Below are positions 61,456 through 64,000 of a stretch of DNA of 64,000 nucleotides, in pieces. The notes beneath the pieces were generated by a model. That model saw nothing but the letters and a program-made list of their open reading frames with translations, did no database searches and was not told where the DNA came from. The DNA comes from Gracilimonas sp040882225 (lineage in GTDB: Bacteria; Bacteroidota; Rhodothermia; Balneolales; Balneolaceae), in the NCBI GenBank assembly GCA_040882225.1, contig JBBEBR010000014.1, positions 496,001 to 560,000 on the forward strand. The letters are read 5' to 3'. Numbering within the stretch: position 1 is the first letter of the stretch; the number at the start of each line of letters is the position of its first letter. Position numbers and translations under genes: made by a program.

Positions 61456-63717
61456 ATGAATAAAAATACGTATTACCTGGTGCTGCTTATTGCGAGCATC
61501 ACTTTGGCAGGGTGCGAAATGCCAAAGAAACCAAATTTCACGACTTCACATAAAGTGGAGGCACCTATTCTTTATAATAAAACCTTCCAATTTATGGGAG
61601 ATTCTACCGCTTTAATAGATACCACTAGCGCAGATTTGGATTCACTTTTCACAATAGATGGTGATGATTTCATCACCATATCTAAAGAAGAGGATTTCGA
61701 TTTTGGCGATTTGAATGATGCTGTTCCTGAAGTATCGGTAGACCCAACTTCTTTTGAGTCTCAAGTAGGAGAAATCGCATTAGAAAACTTTACTTCCGGT
61801 TCTGATGATAATCTTGGGTCAGCCGATATACAAGAGGTTACAGGCAATGACCCCAATCTTGTTCCTGCGGGAACTCCTATTCCCGGCGGCTCGAATATCG
61901 ATCCAATCGAAATTGGTATTGGTGCAAGCACCGATTATTTCGTTAGCGCGGTAATTAAAAGTGGCAGACTGAATCTTACTGTTACCAATAATTTAGGATT
62001 TGACTTATCCACCATTACCATTCAATTGAAGGATACTGTTTCAAATGCAGATATTGGCGCACCTGCTTCTTTCGAGGCTGGTATATCCGATAATTCAACC
62101 GAAACGGCACAAATTGCTTTCTCAAATGGTGATGAACTCGCAAATTTGGGTGTAGAAATCAATGTTTCCTGGAATGATTTCAATTTTCCTGCTGATCCGG
62201 GTGCTTTGATTGTTGATGCTATTGATGGTGATAATTTGATAGCGTCTGAGGTAGTAGCTTCTATCGAAGCTCAGGATTTTTCTACTTCAAACGTTACAGA
62301 ATTTGATGATGCTGAATTCAGATTTGAAGATGCGAGCCATTATGTAGAGTTGGAATCAGGAGAAATGCTCATCAGCAGCATTCAAAATAATATAGATTTA
62401 GATGTAGAATCTCTCAGAATATCATTCCCGGGAATCAGAACCGCACCTTACTCTGCTGCGGATTCTTTAGTGATAGAATACGAAGCGGGAGATATTCCTC
62501 GTGGCGGTAATTCATCAGAAATAAGTATAGACTTGTCTGATTATCGAATTTATGCTCTTAATAATCAGATTAACTACAATATTGTAGCGCTTACCGAAAA
62601 TACACAGCAAGGATCGGGTTCATCTTCGAGAGTTATATCCGAAAGTGATAATATCTCATCTGCTGTAGCCATTAATGACTTGCAAATAAAACAAGTACTC
62701 GGGGTTATTGTAACTCAGAATGTTCTTTTAGGTGATGATGATTTAAGTAACGGAGAAGAAGTACTTGATCTTTTCAACGATATTGAATCCGAATTAACTG
62801 AAATAGACGGCTTGAGTGATCTGTCAAAGCAGTTAAGCGGCCTCGAATTCACCCAGCCAACACTTAGCATCAATTATACCACAAGTGTGGGCGTAGGAAC
62901 AACCGTTTATGGAGCTTTTCTTGGGGTTGATGGAAGTGGTAGTCAGGTATTTTTGAATGGCAGAGGAGGAAGCGACTATGTAGTTTCCTCAACCGATCCA
63001 ATTACCGGACTGGTCTCAAACGGGCAACAATTAACTCCTGATCAGCTAATAAAGTTTGATCTCGAAACTTCAACAGTTGGTGGATTAACAAGCGGTTCTG
63101 TTTTGTTTGATGAAACCAATACGAATGTGGATGATTTTCTTAATAACCTGCCCAGTGAAATCCGGTTTATCGGAAAGGCGGTTATTAATGAAGATGGTGA
63201 AGAGGGTTCAATTACCACCCCGGTAGTATTTGATCCAAAAATCAGTATTGACCTCCCATTAGCATTCCGAACTACAACCGCTGCTACTTTCACAGATACA
63301 ACCGAACAGGAATTTGATATTCCTTCATCAGAAAAGGGAGATACCTACTCTATATCTGAAGGTAGAATTGTGATAGAATATACGAATGGACTGCCTTTAG
63401 GAATTAATCTGAGCTTCGGATTTATAGACTCATTAGATAATAAATTTGTCAGTATTCCTATTGTTGGAGAAGATATTACACTAAATGCGGCACCTATTGA
63501 TGGCACTACTAAATTTGTGGATGCCACAACCTCTGGTTCTGTGATTATCTCTCTCACAAAAGATCAGGTTAACCAGCTGTACAAAACCAAGTTTATGGAA
63601 GTGAGCGCTGAATTAATAACTACCAATAATTCAGAAGTCAGACTAAAAACCACTGATGCGATCACCCTCTCCATTCGTGCAGAATTGAAAATTGAAACAG
63701 AAGTAAACCTCGATTAA
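61456..63717 (+). CDS. Large lipoprotein of unknown function
   Basis: 753 residues from the ATG at 61456, giving a lipoprotein signal TYYLVLLIASITLAGCEMPK (Cys about 20); a TTG-like start at 61423 would add residues before it. The mature protein is acidic, Asp/Ser/Asn-rich and beta-strand-like, with stretches such as VTNNLGFDLSTITIQL and LSINYTTSVGVGTTVYGAFL. No catalytic motif or named domain was recognised. The partner gene at 63735 encodes an outer-membrane-like protein starting 17 bases after its stop, so the two may form a surface complex. Confidence 0.75.
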   Translation: MNKNTYYLVLLIASITLAGCEMPKKPNFTTSHKVEAPILYNKTFQFMGDSTALIDTTSADLDSLFTIDGDDFITISKEEDFDFGDLNDAVPEVSVDPTSFESQVGEIALENFTSGSDDNLGSADIQEVTGNDPNLVPAGTPIPGGSNIDPIEIGIGASTDYFVSAVIKSGRLNLTVTNNLGFDLSTITIQLKDTVSNADIGAPASFEAGISDNSTETAQIAFSNGDELANLGVEINVSWNDFNFPADPGALIVDAIDGDNLIASEVVASIEAQDFSTSNVTEFDDAEFRFEDASHYVELESGEMLISSIQNNIDLDVESLRISFPGIRTAPYSAADSLVIEYEAGDIPRGGNSSEISIDLSDYRIYALNNQINYNIVALTENTQQGSGSSSRVISESDNISSAVAINDLQIKQVLGVIVTQNVLLGDDDLSNGEEVLDLFNDIESELTEIDGLSDLSKQLSGLEFTQPTLSINYTTSVGVGTTVYGAFLGVDGSGSQVFLNGRGGSDYVVSSTDPITGLVSNGQQLTPDQLIKFDLETSTVGGLTSGSVLFDETNTNVDDFLNNLPSEIRFIGKAVINEDGEEGSITTPVVFDPKISIDLPLAFRTTTAATFTDTTEQEFDIPSSEKGDTYSISEGRIVIEYTNGLPLGINLSFGFIDSLDNKFVSIPIVGEDITLNAAPIDGTTKFVDATTSGSVIISLTKDQVNQLYKTKFMEVSAELITTNNSEVRLKTTDAITLSIRAELKIETEVNLD

Positions 63718-63734
63718 TAAGCGTGGAAAATTCA

Positions 63735-64000
63735 ATGAAAAAAAATCTACTATTTATACTCATTTTTGGCCTTACTACAACTTCCCTTCTTGCTCAGTCG
63801 CGGCATTATAATTCCATGTCTCTGGCAATGGGAAGCGGCGGAACGGCCTATGTTGATGGTTATCACGCAAACTTTGTGAATCCGGCTAACCTGATGGTTA
63901 AAATGCACAGGCCCAAAAATTCTATTGGCTTTGCAGGAATAGGAGTTAAAGGAGGGGGCAGCCTTGCAAACGTTTCCGTCTACAATAAATATTTAACTAC
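63735..64000 (+). CDS. 3'-truncated outer-membrane protein
   Basis: The first 88 codons only; the gene runs off the window. A signal peptide (NLLFILIFGLTTTSLLAQS) is followed by YNSMSLAMGSGGTAYVDGYH and ANFVNPANLMV. This start resembles PorV/FadL-like and DUF5723-type outer-membrane barrel proteins in Bacteroidota, which open with a similar mention of MGGAG and NPA. The family call is provisional because most of the protein is missing. Confidence 0.7.
   Translation, partial: MKKNLLFILIFGLTTTSLLAQSRHYNSMSLAMGSGGTAYVDGYHANFVNPANLMVKMHRPKNSIGFAGIGVKGGGSLANVSVYNKYLT

Noticed and set aside
1..64000. rRNA, tRNA or known riboswitches
   Set aside because: Gaps between genes were read on both strands and none showed a cloverleaf, rRNA core or riboswitch core I could recognise by eye; small RNAs could still be missed.

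Overview
The window looks like chromosome of a Balneolaceae-type bacterium (Balneolota/Rhodothermota, close to Bacteroidota). Evidence: several exported proteins end in the roughly 85-residue sorting domain that begins NYPNPFNPTT and closes with an MTLIK-like tail, the mark of the type IX secretion system. There is also the Bacteroidota-style NagB-LmbE fusion, many lipoproteins, and outer-membrane barrel proteins. The assignment is inferred from protein style; no rRNA or tRNA gene was seen.

Layout. (1) 1-8.6 kb: exported proteins. These are two propeller-like proteins, then a GHL10-type glycosidase, a lipoprotein/Tat-type phosphoesterase and an NAGPA-type phosphodiester glycosidase. Two of the enzymes share one large C-terminal accessory module. 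(2) 8.6-9.5 kb: a repeat island with tandem inverted-repeat-ended units around a small GIY-YIG nuclease gene. (3) 9.5-21.8 kb: a peptidoglycan and amino-sugar recycling island with NagX, GlcNAc kinase, cytosolic NagZ, NamZ, an Amidase_3, an AmpG-like permease, NagB-LmbE, and a secreted second NagZ; a TatD gene lies among them. (4) 21.9-24.4 kb: pdxB and a pyrimidine-nucleoside phosphorylase. (5) 24.5-30.6 kb: a PspA-centred membrane-stress cluster with a PspA-like small coiled-coil protein, a membrane coiled-coil protein, a crotonase, a CNNM/CorC protein and a two-module AAA+ protein. (6) 30.6-38.1 kb: SDR, flavodoxin, GH84 lipoprotein, SRPBCC protein, pheA, xseA and a thioesterase. (7) 38.1-39.9 kb: a REP-associated transposase (RAYT) inside an array of palindromes and long direct repeats. 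(8) 39.9-47.6 kb: pyrC, then a compact tsaB-bioF-bioH-bioC-bioD-bioA run without bioB, then an aldo-keto reductase. (9) 47.7-52.4 kb, minus strand: an unrecognised six-helix membrane protein joined to miaB, then pyrE, pgpA and pgsA. (10) 52.6-64 kb: cinA, an outer-membrane barrel protein, ftsX, a dehydrogenase, a variant D-aminoacylase, dacB, a large lipoprotein and the start of an outer-membrane protein.

How it fits together: at least ten genes handle GlcNAc, MurNAc or peptidoglycan peptides (NAGPA, NagX, GlcNAc kinase, two NagZ, NamZ, amidase, AmpG, NagB-LmbE, GH84, DacB). The window therefore encodes most of a wall-turnover and GlcNAc-scavenging route from the cell surface to fructose-6-phosphate. 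No separate nagA is present. The strongest candidates for undescribed biology are the shared accessory module of the two secreted enzymes, the PspA-AAA+ cluster, the RAYT/REP array with covarying hairpins, and the GIY-YIG gene inside repeats.
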